From: an uncultured Eubacteriales bacterium
GTDB taxonomy: Bacteria; Bacillota; Clostridia; Christensenellales; Christensenellaceae
Direction: 5' to 3'
NCBI GenBank assembly: GCA_905193725.1
Contig: CAJJPW010000009.1
Coordinates: 1-22,801 of the forward strand
DNA length: 22,801 nucleotides
In this document: in pieces, positions 1 to 7,605 of the stretch
How the letters are laid out: each line of letters starts with the position of its first letter
How positions within the stretch are numbered: position 1 is the stretch's first letter
Notes under the pieces: model-generated
Database searches by the model: none
Told to the model about the DNA's origin: nothing
What the model saw: the letters and a program-made list of their open reading frames with translations, nothing else
Program-made: the position numbers and the translations under genes

Positions 1-222
1 GGTATTGACAGAATGGTGAACTTGATCAAATCCTTCTGCAACTTAGGCGGACAGATTATGACCATCACCAGCACCAGTGTAGAGGACTTAAGAGACGCTC
101 AAGTAAATCCTCAAAACCACAAGGATTTGAGAGTGCGTATGGGAGGCTTGTCTGCATACTTCATCGCGATGGCTCCTGTACAACAAGAAAACATCATCAA
201 GAGATTTGCGAAAGGTGCTTAA
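1..222 (+). CDS. Glycyl radical enzyme, C-terminal end (5' partial)
   Basis: The reading frame is open from base 1 and ends at TAA 220-222, giving the last 73 residues of a protein that starts outside the window. Segments LGGQIM, EDLRDAQVNPQNHKDL and RVRMGGLSAYF match the C-terminal glycyl-radical domain of the pyruvate formate-lyase/diol dehydratase superfamily. The predicted radical glycine is the second G of RMGGL (codon 145-147). Most families read RVxGY here, so V is replaced by M and Y by L. The catalytic Cys/Glu loop lies upstream and is not visible, so dehydratase, decarboxylase and C-N or C-S lyase activities cannot be told apart. The activase starts 7 nt after the stop, which shows they work as a pair. 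The dicluster form of that activase argues against pyruvate formate-lyase itself. Superfamily membership is near certain; the substrate is unknown. Confidence 0.9.
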   Translation, partial: GIDRMVNLIKSFCNLGGQIMTITSTSVEDLRDAQVNPQNHKDLRVRMGGLSAYFIAMAPVQQENIIKRFAKGA

Positions 223-229
223 TAACTTT

Positions 230-1222
230 ATGGAGAGTTGCGCATATGTGTCGAATGTACAGCACTTTTCTGTACATGACGGCCCAGGTATTCGAACAGT
301 TGTGTTCTTTCTGGGATGCCCCCTTCGGTGCAAATGGTGTCAAAATCCAGAAACGCTGAAGGCAACTCCACAAATTATGATGAACTATGAGCTCTGTGAG
401 GGCTGCGGCGCATGTATCGCCGCATGCCCCATAGGGGCCATTACTGTGGACGAGCAAGGGCATATTCAGACAGACAGAGAAAAGTGTACGAACTGCTTTG
501 CATGTGTCAAAGAATGTTACTTCAAAGCCAGAGAGGCGACGGGAACTCCATACACCGTATCGGAATTGTACCGTGAGGTGATGAAGGACGAGGAGTTCTA
601 CCGGCAATCTGGCGGCGGAGTTACTGTATCGGGCGGAGAGCCTACCGTACACACGGACTTTTGTGTAGAGCTGTTACAAAAGCTCAAAAAGCAGGGGATT
701 CACACGGCTATGGAAACCTGTGGATACTCCAAGTGGGAAAACTATCAAAAGCTTATGCCACTGATTGACCTTTTCTTGTTTGACATGAAGATGTTCGACG
801 AGAAGAAGCATGAAAAATGGACGGGTGTTTCCAATGCACTCATCAAAGAGAATATGTATAAAATTGCCGATGCTGGCAAACGGATTATTCCCAGAATTCC
901 GCTGATTCCAGGGGTGAACGACACAGACGAGGAGTTCACAAAGATGCTGGGATACATTAAGACCCTAAAGGGTGTCGATGAAATACATATCCTGCCGTTC
1001 CATCAGCTAGGATCTTCTAAATACGATCTGATTGGCATGGATTACGAGCTGAAAGATATGACGGAGAAAAACGAACAGAATGTTCATAAATGTGAGGAAA
1101 TGGCAAAACAGGCTGGATTTAAAGTGAGCATAGGTGGTGCGGGCTTTAGAAACCAACCCAAAGATAAACCTCAGACAGATGGGTATATTCCGAAAAAGAA
1201 AGGGTTTATTTACGACCTATAG
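230..1222 (+). CDS. Glycyl radical enzyme activating enzyme (radical SAM, dicluster)
   Basis: This 330-residue protein would reductively cleave S-adenosylmethionine to install the glycyl radical on the enzyme encoded just upstream. The radical SAM CX3CX2C motif is C30, C34, C37 (GCPLRCKWC), preceded by HDGPGIRT, which is typical of activases, and followed by SGGEP at 134-138. An insertion carries two complete ferredoxin-like sets: C56/C59/C62/C66 and C86/C89/C92/C96. Such inserts are found in activases of diol dehydratases, hydroxyproline dehydratase and arylacetate decarboxylases, and are absent from the pyruvate formate-lyase activase. I chose ATG 230. GTG 248, which has GGAGAG at 232-237 and would give MSNVQHFSVHDGPG, is a good alternative; the frame is also open from TTG 206 inside the upstream gene. 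A hairpin with a T-run follows. Confidence 0.94.
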   Translation: MESCAYVSNVQHFSVHDGPGIRTVVFFLGCPLRCKWCQNPETLKATPQIMMNYELCEGCGACIAACPIGAITVDEQGHIQTDREKCTNCFACVKECYFKAREATGTPYTVSELYREVMKDEEFYRQSGGGVTVSGGEPTVHTDFCVELLQKLKKQGIHTAMETCGYSKWENYQKLMPLIDLFLFDMKMFDEKKHEKWTGVSNALIKENMYKIADAGKRIIPRIPLIPGVNDTDEEFTKMLGYIKTLKGVDEIHILPFHQLGSSKYDLIGMDYELKDMTEKNEQNVHKCEEMAKQAGFKVSIGGAGFRNQPKDKPQTDGYIPKKKGFIYDL

Positions 1223-1239
1223 CACGTGAAAAATAGTAT

Positions 1240-1267
1240 CAGTATGAGGAGGATACATACTGTTTTT
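1240..1267 (+). terminator. Weak terminator or operator-like hairpin after the activase gene
   Basis: Perfect 7-bp arms CAGTATG (1240-1246) and CATACTG (1256-1262) enclose a 9-nt loop and are followed by five T (1263-1267). Only three pairs per arm are G-C, so the stem is modest. The loop holds AGGAGG, and alternative arms GTATC (1236-1240) and GATAC (1252-1256) also exist. The dyad could therefore also be a DNA operator for the GntR regulator encoded next. Confidence 0.5.
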
Positions 1268-1325
1268 CAAACCAGATATATAAAATAGGCGAAAAGTTAT
1301 ATTAAGATGGAAGTAGTGAATCGGT

Positions 1326-2003
1326 TTGTCCACATTAAAAATTACAAAATCAAATTTATCCGAACAAGTTTATGAGCAAATTCGAGATATGATACTGAAA
1401 AAAGAGATTGCAGCAGGGGAGAGAATTCCAGAGGAAAAAATAGCGTTACAATCCGGCGTGAGCAGAACTCCCATAAGGGAAGCCTTAAGGCTGTTATCTA
1501 ATCAGGGGCTTGTAAAGCTATATCCTCGGAAATATGCGGAAGTGGTGACACTGACAGAAAAAGAAATCAAGGAGTTAGCTCTACTGCGCATCAATCTCGA
1601 CAGTTTGGCAGTACAACTGGCCATACAAAATGGCAGCAATGCAGACTTTATGCATCTGAAGGAAATTGCAGATGAATGTGATAAGGCAGCGGAAGATGGA
1701 GATGTGTATAATCGCATCAAGCTAGATTGTGATTTTCACATTGCGCTGACCGAAATTGGCGGAAATGAACTCTTGATAAAAATCCAAAAAGAGTTATACT
1801 TAAAAGTGCATCTGGTACAGGCAAATCGCTATGAAGGCGTGGAGGATAGCCTACATAAGATTAGCCACCACCAGGAGATCATAAAGGGACTTATGGAACG
1901 GGATGTCGATAAAGTGATCCATTTGATTTTTACACATCTCAATACTTTTTACAAACTAAACATCAAAGGTCTAGAGACTTGTGTGTACAATATGAATTTA
2001 TAG
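1326..2003 (+). CDS. GntR-family transcriptional regulator, FCD (FadR-like) subfamily
   Basis: A 225-residue DNA-binding regulator. Residues about 8-75 form the GntR winged helix: LSEQVYEQIRDMIL, then GERIPEEKIA, then the recognition helix GVSRTPIREALRLL and the wing. The C-terminal all-helical FCD ligand domain shows candidate metal/ligand residues D134 and H138 (DCDFH), H182 (HHQEI) and H204. FCD regulators usually sense organic acids and control adjacent catabolic genes, so the activase/GRE genes and the dehydrogenase genes on either side are the likely targets. The start is TTG 1326 with GGAAG at 1309-1313; the next in-frame ATG would cut off the first helix. A TATATAAAAT stretch at 1277-1286 could be part of its promoter. 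The effector is unknown. Confidence 0.9.
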   Translation: MSTLKITKSNLSEQVYEQIRDMILKKEIAAGERIPEEKIALQSGVSRTPIREALRLLSNQGLVKLYPRKYAEVVTLTEKEIKELALLRINLDSLAVQLAIQNGSNADFMHLKEIADECDKAAEDGDVYNRIKLDCDFHIALTEIGGNELLIKIQKELYLKVHLVQANRYEGVEDSLHKISHHQEIIKGLMERDVDKVIHLIFTHLNTFYKLNIKGLETCVYNMNL

Positions 2004-2138
2004 GCCTAGGTGGAAATCATAGGGAAGTGGGTAAGCGCATATACTTTAACAAATGGTGAGTAGATCGCTCTTAGTCCGTGCAAGAGTATTCTTTAAAACA
2101 AATGAATTTAGCATTTAATATTTGATTCGTTGTGAACC

Positions 2139-2196
2139 AATTATTAACAAATAATAATTCACTATTACTATAGGAAAACGATTTCTATAGGGGAGG
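2139..2196 (+). promoter_or_regulatory. Dyad-rich leader of the zinc dehydrogenase operon
   Basis: Two inverted repeats precede the gene at 2204. The first is AATTATT (2139-2145) and AATAATT (2153-2159), 7-bp arms separated by 7 nt. The second is a pair of CTATAG sites (2168-2173 and 2185-2190), whose last base is the first G of the Shine-Dalgarno GGGGAGG (2190-2196). A weak promoter could be TTGTGA (2130-2135) with AATAAT (2153-2158), 17 nt apart. Either dyad may be an operator for the GntR regulator. The dyads are visible; their function is inferred. Confidence 0.4.
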
Positions 2197-2203
2197 TAAA
2201 AAA

Positions 2204-3223
2204 ATGAAAGCAGCAGTGTTAAAAAATTGGGGAGAAATTGAAATTCAAGAACGTCCAATGCCGGAAATTGGCCCAGAAGAGGCGCTGATTCGCGTCCGCT
2301 ATGCTGGAATTTGCGGTTCAGACCTTCACGTAGCAAGCGGAAACCATCCGACAGCTACTGTGCCTAGAGTATTAGGACATGAGTTTTCTGGTGAAATCGT
2401 CAAGATCAATTCCACTATTAGAACCGACTTGAAAGAGGGCGATAGAGTAGCAGTTCAACCGTTCTTATCCTGCCAAAAATGCGAGGCGTGCAAAACAGGA
2501 CATGACAATGTATGCACAGAGCTCAAAGTATTTGGCGTACATACAGACGGTTGTTTTTGCGAATACATGAAAGTACCTGCTCGCAAGGTGTGTAAATTAC
2601 CTGATAGTGTAGATTTAGAGTTAGCAGCCATTACCGAGCCTCTGGCGGTAGGTGTGCATGATGTGCGCTCTAGCGGAATTAAAGTAGGGGAAAAAGCGCT
2701 CATCATGGGTGGTGGCCCTATTGGCCTGATCATCGGCCTTGTCGCTCGTAAGGCTGGCGCAAAAGTAGTGATCAGTGAAATCAACGAATACCGTGTGAAG
2801 TTTGCAAAAGAGCTGGGATTTACTGTGATGAACCCATTGGATGCCACTTTCCAAGAGGACTTGATGGCTTATACGAACGGCAAGGGGTTTGACGTGGTAT
2901 TTGAGGGGACTTGTGTTCCTTCCAACTTGGAACTTATGACAAAGGTATGTAAAATTAGAGGTACCATTGTGACGATTACGTTCCCAACCAAACCCGTTGG
3001 TGTGCCGCTGGCAGATGTTACGATGAAAGAACAAAAGATCGTAGGCGTGCGGATCCACTCTCAAGTGAACTTTGAAGCTGCTATTGAAATGTTGGCAGAC
3101 AAAGATTTTGCTGAACAAGTCAAGAAGATCCATACTCACAGCTTTAAATTAGAGGATATCGATAAGGCTTACGACTTCAGCATCCATGATGGTGAGCACT
3201 TTAAAGTGTTTATTGAAATGTAA
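2204..3223 (+). CDS. Zinc-dependent medium-chain alcohol dehydrogenase
   Basis: A 339-residue MDR-superfamily dehydrogenase of the threonine dehydrogenase/sorbitol dehydrogenase type, oxidising a secondary alcohol or polyol (or reducing the ketone) with NAD(H). Catalytic zinc ligands are C37 (GICGSD), H59 and E60 (LGHE), with E145 nearby. Structural zinc cysteines are C90, C93, C96 and C104. The Rossmann motif GGGPIG is at 169-174, and an acidic residue after the second strand (ISEINEYR) favours NAD over NADP. It starts at ATG 2204 with GGGGAGG 7 nt upstream and is followed 55 nt later by the 4-hydroxybutyrate dehydrogenase gene, which implies co-transcription. Known 4-hydroxybutyrate pathways need no such enzyme, so it probably feeds a specific substrate into the module. 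Exact substrate unknown. Confidence 0.9.
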   Translation: MKAAVLKNWGEIEIQERPMPEIGPEEALIRVRYAGICGSDLHVASGNHPTATVPRVLGHEFSGEIVKINSTIRTDLKEGDRVAVQPFLSCQKCEACKTGHDNVCTELKVFGVHTDGCFCEYMKVPARKVCKLPDSVDLELAAITEPLAVGVHDVRSSGIKVGEKALIMGGGPIGLIIGLVARKAGAKVVISEINEYRVKFAKELGFTVMNPLDATFQEDLMAYTNGKGFDVVFEGTCVPSNLELMTKVCKIRGTIVTITFPTKPVGVPLADVTMKEQKIVGVRIHSQVNFEAAIEMLADKDFAEQVKKIHTHSFKLEDIDKAYDFSIHDGEHFKVFIEM

Positions 3224-3278
3224 CTTTACCATATATATTTCAAAAAGCAAAATATTTTAGAAAGAGGAGTAAAAGAAA

Positions 3279-4394
3279 ATGAAAATGATCTGGCAAAAGA
3301 CTTGTGTGGAAAAATTCGACACAGTCAAAGATTTTTTCGAAGAGTACAAGATCGGTAAGGGCGACCTAATCTTTACCCAAGAGTTTATCTATCAGCCGTT
3401 GATCGCACCCTTGGGTGAGGAAGCTGACATCCTGTACTACGAAAAGTATGGCCAAGGGGAGCCTTCCAGCACGACGATCGATAAGATCTTTGCGGAAATT
3501 AAAGGCAAGGATTACAAGAGAGTCATCGCCATTGGCGGAGGTTCTGTGGTAGACGTGGCAAAGGTACTGGTATTTGCTGGCGCAGAAAGGGCAATTGACC
3601 TTTGGGATAGAAAGATTCCTCTCAACAAGACAAGAGAGCTGATGATTCTTCCTACTACTTGTGGTACAGGCAGTGAAGTTACCAACATCGCCATCGCAGA
3701 AATCGTGGAAAAACACACCAAATACGGTTTAGCAGACGATATTCTATATGCAGATAAGGCAGTGCTCATCCCCGAACTAATTAGCACATTACCTTATCCA
3801 TTCTTCTTATACAGCTCTCTGGATGCTCTGATTCACAGCGTGGAATCTCTCGTATCTCCAAAATCCAATATCTATACAGAACTGTATGCGAAGAACGCCA
3901 TTCGGATGATTATGAACGGCTATATGACCATCATTAAAGAAGGTCCTGACGCTCGTCAGAAATTGTTAGAGGACTTTGCAATTGCCAGCAACCAAGCTGG
4001 AATCGCCTTTGGCAACACTGGCGTTGGTGCAGTACACGCTTGTTCTTATCCTCTGGGCGGCGGTTATCACGTGCCTCATGGTGAAGCAAACTATGAGTTC
4101 TTTGTAAAAATCTTCAAAGAATACGACAAAAAGAACCCAACAGGAAAGATCACCCAGGTCAAAGAGATCTTAGCTGAGATCTTGGGTGTAGCACAAGAGG
4201 GCGTCTTTGACAAGTTAGGAGAGGCGCTGAGCAGTCTCATTAAAGTAAAACCGCTAAGAGAATACGGCATGAAAGAGGAAGAAATTGAGACCTTTGCCGA
4301 CAGCGTAGTGGAAAATCAACAAAGACTACTGGCGAATAACTACGTTCCTTTCACACGGGACGAGATCAGAGACATCTTTAAGGATCTGTATTAA
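3279..4394 (+). CDS. 4hbD: 4-hydroxybutyrate dehydrogenase (iron-containing, succinate semialdehyde reductase)
   Basis: A 371-residue group III (iron-type) alcohol dehydrogenase that interconverts succinate semialdehyde and 4-hydroxybutyrate with NAD(H). The nucleotide motif AIGGGSVVDVAK spans 84-95. Metal ligands are D182 and H186 (SSLDALIHSVES), H253 and H267 (YHVPHGEA). The length and segments such as EKYGQGEPS, PTTCGTGSEVTNI, GLADD and YHVPHGEANY closely resemble, from memory, the 4HbD proteins of Clostridium kluyveri and Porphyromonas, more than 1,3-propanediol or butanol dehydrogenases. AGAGGAG lies upstream of ATG 3279. It is placed between the zinc dehydrogenase and the 4-hydroxybutyryl-CoA dehydratase, exactly where the pathway needs it. 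Confidence 0.92.
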   Translation: MKMIWQKTCVEKFDTVKDFFEEYKIGKGDLIFTQEFIYQPLIAPLGEEADILYYEKYGQGEPSSTTIDKIFAEIKGKDYKRVIAIGGGSVVDVAKVLVFAGAERAIDLWDRKIPLNKTRELMILPTTCGTGSEVTNIAIAEIVEKHTKYGLADDILYADKAVLIPELISTLPYPFFLYSSLDALIHSVESLVSPKSNIYTELYAKNAIRMIMNGYMTIIKEGPDARQKLLEDFAIASNQAGIAFGNTGVGAVHACSYPLGGGYHVPHGEANYEFFVKIFKEYDKKNPTGKITQVKEILAEILGVAQEGVFDKLGEALSSLIKVKPLREYGMKEEEIETFADSVVENQQRLLANNYVPFTRDEIRDIFKDLY

Positions 4395-4498
4395 TCCTGC
4401 AAAACAGCTATGGACGGCTGCTTGAAGTAGCAGTGCATGGCAAAAAGAGAAAAAGATTTAGCGAATAAAATATAAAAAATTATAGGAGTGAAATCATT

Positions 4499-5950
4499 AT
4501 GGCACTGATGACGAAAGACCAATACATTGAAAGCTTGAGAAAACTGAATTTGAAGGTTTATCTGTTTGGGAAATTGGTGGAAAACCCAGTTGACAACCCA
4601 ATTATCCGTCCTTCTTTAAACTCTGTAGCTGCTACCTATGAGTTGGCTCAACAGGAGGAATATAAAGACATCATGACAGCTACTTCTGCTCTGTCTGGCG
4701 AGACCATCAACCGTTTCTGCCACATCCATCAGAACACAGAAGACCTGATCAAAAAGGTAAAGGCGCAGAGACTATTGGGGCAGACCACAGCTGCTTGTTT
4801 CCAGAGATGCGTTGGTTTTGATGCTGCAAACGCCATTTTCTCTACCACCTATGAGATTGACGAAAAATACGGTACAAAATACCACGAAAACTTTGTAAAC
4901 TACTGGAAGTACATTGAAAAAAACGACTTCACAGTATGTGGCGCTATGACAGACCCCAAAGGTGACAGAGGCAAGAGCCCCAGCCAACAAGCTGACCCAG
5001 ATCTGTATCTTCATGTAGTAGAGAGAAGACCTGACGGTATCGTAGTAAGAGGCGCAAAAGCTCACCAAACTGGTGTGGTAAACTCCCACGAAATCATGGT
5101 AATGCCCACTATCGCTATGAAGGAAGACGACAAAGACTACGCAGTGAGCTTCGCAGTACCTGCTGATGCAGAAGGTATCTTCATGATCTACGGCAGACAA
5201 TCCTGTGATACCAGAAAATTAGAAGAAGGCGCTGACATCGACCTGGGTAACTCCACCTATGGCGGACACGAAGCGCTGGTTATCTTCGATAACGTATTCG
5301 TTCCAAACGACAGAATTTTCTTAAACGGCGAATGCGAATTTGCTGGCATGCTGGTTGAGAGATTTGCTGGATACCACAGACAAAGCTACGGCGGCTGCAA
5401 AGTTGGTGTGGGCGATGTATTAATCGGCGCTGCTGCTCTGGCTGCTGATTACAATGGCGCTGCAAAAGCTAGCCACATTAAAGACAAACTCATCGAAATG
5501 ACTCACTTAAACGAGACATTGTACTGCTGTGGTATTGCTTGCTCCAGCCAAGGAACCAAGACAAAATCCGGCAACTACATCATCGACTTGCTGCTTGCAA
5601 ATGTATGTAAGCAAAATGTAACCAGATTCCCCTATGAGATCGCGAGACTGGCTGAGGATATCGCCGGTGGTATCATGGTTACCATGCCTTCTCAACAGGA
5701 TCTGAGAGACGAAAAACTTGGCAAGTATGTTGACAAGTACTTAAGAGGCGTTGCGGATGTTCCTACCGAAAACAGAATGAGAATTTTAAGACTCATCGAG
5801 AACATCACATTGGGCACAGCTGCTGTTGGATACCGCACAGAGTCCTTACACGGCGCTGGTTCTCCTCAAGCACAGAGAATCATGATCGCAAGACAGGGCA
5901 ACATCCAAGGCAAAAAAGAGCTTGCTAAGAGAATCGCAAAAATCCAATAA
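4499..5950 (+). CDS. abfD: 4-hydroxybutyryl-CoA dehydratase / vinylacetyl-CoA isomerase
   Basis: A 483-residue FAD and [4Fe-4S] enzyme that dehydrates 4-hydroxybutyryl-CoA to crotonyl-CoA by a ketyl-radical mechanism and also isomerises vinylacetyl-CoA. The four cluster ligands of the Clostridium aminobutyricum enzyme (C99, C103, H292, C299) all appear shifted by one, as C100, C104, H293 and C300. The FAD-region motif TDPKGDRGKSP is at 151-161. The presence of all cluster ligands separates it from the related flavin monooxygenases of the HpaB type. It starts at ATG 4499 after a TAGGAGTG ribosome binding site, about 100 nt after the 4-hydroxybutyrate dehydrogenase gene, and ends just before a strong terminator. 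This is the signature enzyme of the window and defines a 4-hydroxybutyrate route. Confidence 0.97.
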   Translation: MALMTKDQYIESLRKLNLKVYLFGKLVENPVDNPIIRPSLNSVAATYELAQQEEYKDIMTATSALSGETINRFCHIHQNTEDLIKKVKAQRLLGQTTAACFQRCVGFDAANAIFSTTYEIDEKYGTKYHENFVNYWKYIEKNDFTVCGAMTDPKGDRGKSPSQQADPDLYLHVVERRPDGIVVRGAKAHQTGVVNSHEIMVMPTIAMKEDDKDYAVSFAVPADAEGIFMIYGRQSCDTRKLEEGADIDLGNSTYGGHEALVIFDNVFVPNDRIFLNGECEFAGMLVERFAGYHRQSYGGCKVGVGDVLIGAAALAADYNGAAKASHIKDKLIEMTHLNETLYCCGIACSSQGTKTKSGNYIIDLLLANVCKQNVTRFPYEIARLAEDIAGGIMVTMPSQQDLRDEKLGKYVDKYLRGVADVPTENRMRILRLIENITLGTAAVGYRTESLHGAGSPQAQRIMIARQGNIQGKKELAKRIAKIQ

Positions 5951-5960
5951 AATCATATGC

Positions 5961-6005
5961 TTTAAGTAGCTGGGGGGACCTCCCCTAGCTGCTTAAAACA
6001 TTTTT
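5961..6005 (+). terminator. Rho-independent terminator after 4-hydroxybutyryl-CoA dehydratase
   Basis: Left arm TTTAAGTAGCTGGGG (5961-5975) pairs with CCCCTAGCTGCTTAAA (5982-5997), with one G-U wobble and one bulged A. It is followed by ACA and TTTTT (6001-6005). It lies 10 nt past the stop codon and ends the zinc dehydrogenase-4hbD-abfD transcript. Confidence 0.85.
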
Positions 6006-6082
6006 AGCGGCAGGACTAGCGTTTGGGACGTTGGCCGCAGACAAATTACCTTTTACAAAATATCCGATAAAGGAGTTTATTC

Positions 6083-7393
6083 ATGAGAGATTTCAAAAAA
6101 TATTATCAGGATAGAGTGGTAGATGCGGAAACCGCGCTCAAGAAAATCAAAGATAATTCCAGAGTAATATTCAGCCATGCCACAGGCGAACCTTCTGGCC
6201 TGATTGACGTGATGGTTGCCAACAAGGAGTGGTTTCACAACGTAGAGATCATGCACATGGTGGCGATGGGAAAGAGCGAATATTGCCAACCAGGTATGGA
6301 ACCTCATTTTAGACACAATTCCTTCTTTGTAGGTGCTAGCACGCGCCAAGCAGTATATGAGGGAAGAGCAGATTTCACTCCCTGTTTCTTATTTGAAATT
6401 CCGTCTGTGATTCGCTCAGAGGAATTTCATGTGGACGTTGCCATGGTACAGGTTTGCCCTCCAGATGAATTTGGAAATGTGAGCCTTGGCGTTACCGGCG
6501 ACTACACAGTAGCTGCTGTAGAGCAAGCTGATATCGTCATCGCCCAGGTAAACAAGTACGTGCCCAGAACCTTTGGCGATGTGTACATGCCAGTGGAAAA
6601 CTTCGACTATTTTGTAGAGATGGATCAACCGCTGATCAATCTGCCACAGGGGAAAATCTCCGATGTAGAAATTGAAATCGGAAAATACTGTGGAAGCCTG
6701 ATCAAAGACGGCGACACATTGCAGCTGGGCATTGGCTCTTTGCCAGATGCAGTGCTGATGACATTAAACGATAAAAACGACTTAGGTGTTCACTCGGAAA
6801 TGTTAGCAGACGGCGTAGTAGATTTGTGCATCAAGGGCAACATCAACAACAGCGTGAAGACCATTAACAAGGGCAAGACAGTCGTTTCCTTCTTGATGGG
6901 AACCGAAAAATTATATAACTATGTGAACAACAATCCTACGGTAGAGGTTATGGCCATTGACTATGTGAACAACCCATTTGTGGTGGCACAAAACGATAAT
7001 ATGATTTCTATTAACTCCTGCGTACAGGTGGATATGATGGGTCAGGTTTGCTCGGAGAGCATCGGCCTCAAGCAGATCAGCGCAGTAGGTGGCCAGGTGG
7101 ACTTTGTCCGTGGGGCCAACGCTTCTAAAGGCGGCAAGAGCATTATTGCAATGCCCTCCACTGCAGCTGGCGGAAAAGTATCCAAGATCGTTCCTTTCCT
7201 AGATCACGGTGCTACTGTCACCACCTCTAGAGCAGATGTGGGATATATTATTACAGAATATGGTATTGCATACCTAAGAGGGCAGACCCTCCGCGAGAGA
7301 GCGAGAAGACTGATTAACATCGCTCATCCAAACTTCCGCGATGGCCTCAAAGAAGAGTACGAAAGACGGTTCCACGAGAGCTTCAAAGACTGA
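6083..7393 (+). CDS. abfT: 4-hydroxybutyrate CoA-transferase (acetyl-CoA hydrolase/transferase family)
   Basis: A 436-residue family I CoA-transferase, nearly the length of the C. aminobutyricum 4-hydroxybutyrate CoA-transferase. It would move CoA from acetyl-CoA (or butyryl-CoA) to 4-hydroxybutyrate, giving the dehydratase substrate without using ATP. The expected catalytic glutamate is E239 in GVHSEM. The oxyanion/CoA-loop region QLGIGSLPDAVL is at 214-225, and the conserved ITEYGIAYLRG lies near the C-terminus. ATG 6083 follows AAAGGAG at 6068-6074. The terminator upstream and the 77-nt gap suggest a separate promoter, which I could not identify. Assignment to 4-hydroxybutyrate rather than acetate/butyrate rests on family resemblance and on neighbouring abfD and 4hbD. 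Confidence 0.9.
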   Translation: MRDFKKYYQDRVVDAETALKKIKDNSRVIFSHATGEPSGLIDVMVANKEWFHNVEIMHMVAMGKSEYCQPGMEPHFRHNSFFVGASTRQAVYEGRADFTPCFLFEIPSVIRSEEFHVDVAMVQVCPPDEFGNVSLGVTGDYTVAAVEQADIVIAQVNKYVPRTFGDVYMPVENFDYFVEMDQPLINLPQGKISDVEIEIGKYCGSLIKDGDTLQLGIGSLPDAVLMTLNDKNDLGVHSEMLADGVVDLCIKGNINNSVKTINKGKTVVSFLMGTEKLYNYVNNNPTVEVMAIDYVNNPFVVAQNDNMISINSCVQVDMMGQVCSESIGLKQISAVGGQVDFVRGANASKGGKSIIAMPSTAAGGKVSKIVPFLDHGATVTTSRADVGYIITEYGIAYLRGQTLRERARRLINIAHPNFRDGLKEEYERRFHESFKD

Positions 7394-7406
7394 GGACAGT
7401 CTAGCC

Positions 7407-7483
7407 AAGGGGGTCTCATGTGAAAGGGGGTCTCATGTGAAAGGGGGCCTCATGTGCAAGGGGGGCCTCATGTGAAAAAGGGG
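7407..7483 (+). repeat. G-rich tandem repeat, four 17-18 bp units
   Basis: Four head-to-tail copies of AAGGGGGTCTCATGTGA lie at 7407-7423, 7424-7440, 7441-7457 (T to C in the centre, last base C) and 7458-7475 (one extra G). A degenerate AAAAGGGG (7476-7483) follows. They start 14 nt after the CoA-transferase stop codon. Each unit carries a run of five or six G at a regular 17-nt period. No reading frame uses them. Confidence 0.9.
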
Positions 7484-7524
7484 AGAGCAGGGCTTTCTGG
7501 CTATGTGGAAGACAAAGCGGTGTC

Positions 7525-7559
7525 TACCGTATGAAAGGCTATTTTCACGGTAAAAATAG
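7525..7559 (+). promoter_or_regulatory. Interleaved inverted repeats in the transketolase leader
   Basis: TACCGT (7525-7530) pairs with ACGGTA (7547-7552), and CTATTTT (7539-7545) pairs with AAAATAG (7553-7559). The arms interleave in the order 1-2-1'-2', so the RNA could form an H-type pseudoknot or two competing hairpins. No T-run follows. The element is about 47 nt upstream of the transketolase start. The pairing is seen; the function is unknown. Confidence 0.4.
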
Positions 7560-7605
7560 CAATGCTGAAAATATTTGATTTTAAATTTATTAGGAGATAG
7601 GTATT

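Noticed and set aside
1..1222. Pyruvate formate-lyase and its activase
   Set aside because: The radical loop lacks the RVSGY form and the activase has the two extra ferredoxin-type clusters not found in the pyruvate formate-lyase activase.
4499..5950. 4-hydroxyphenylacetate 3-monooxygenase (HpaB-like flavoprotein)
   Set aside because: The related fold is shared, but C100, C104, H293 and C300 of the [4Fe-4S] site are all present, and an oxygenase makes no sense among these anaerobic enzymes.
7407..7483. CRISPR array
   Set aside because: The repeats are contiguous with no spacers, short, and no cas genes are present.
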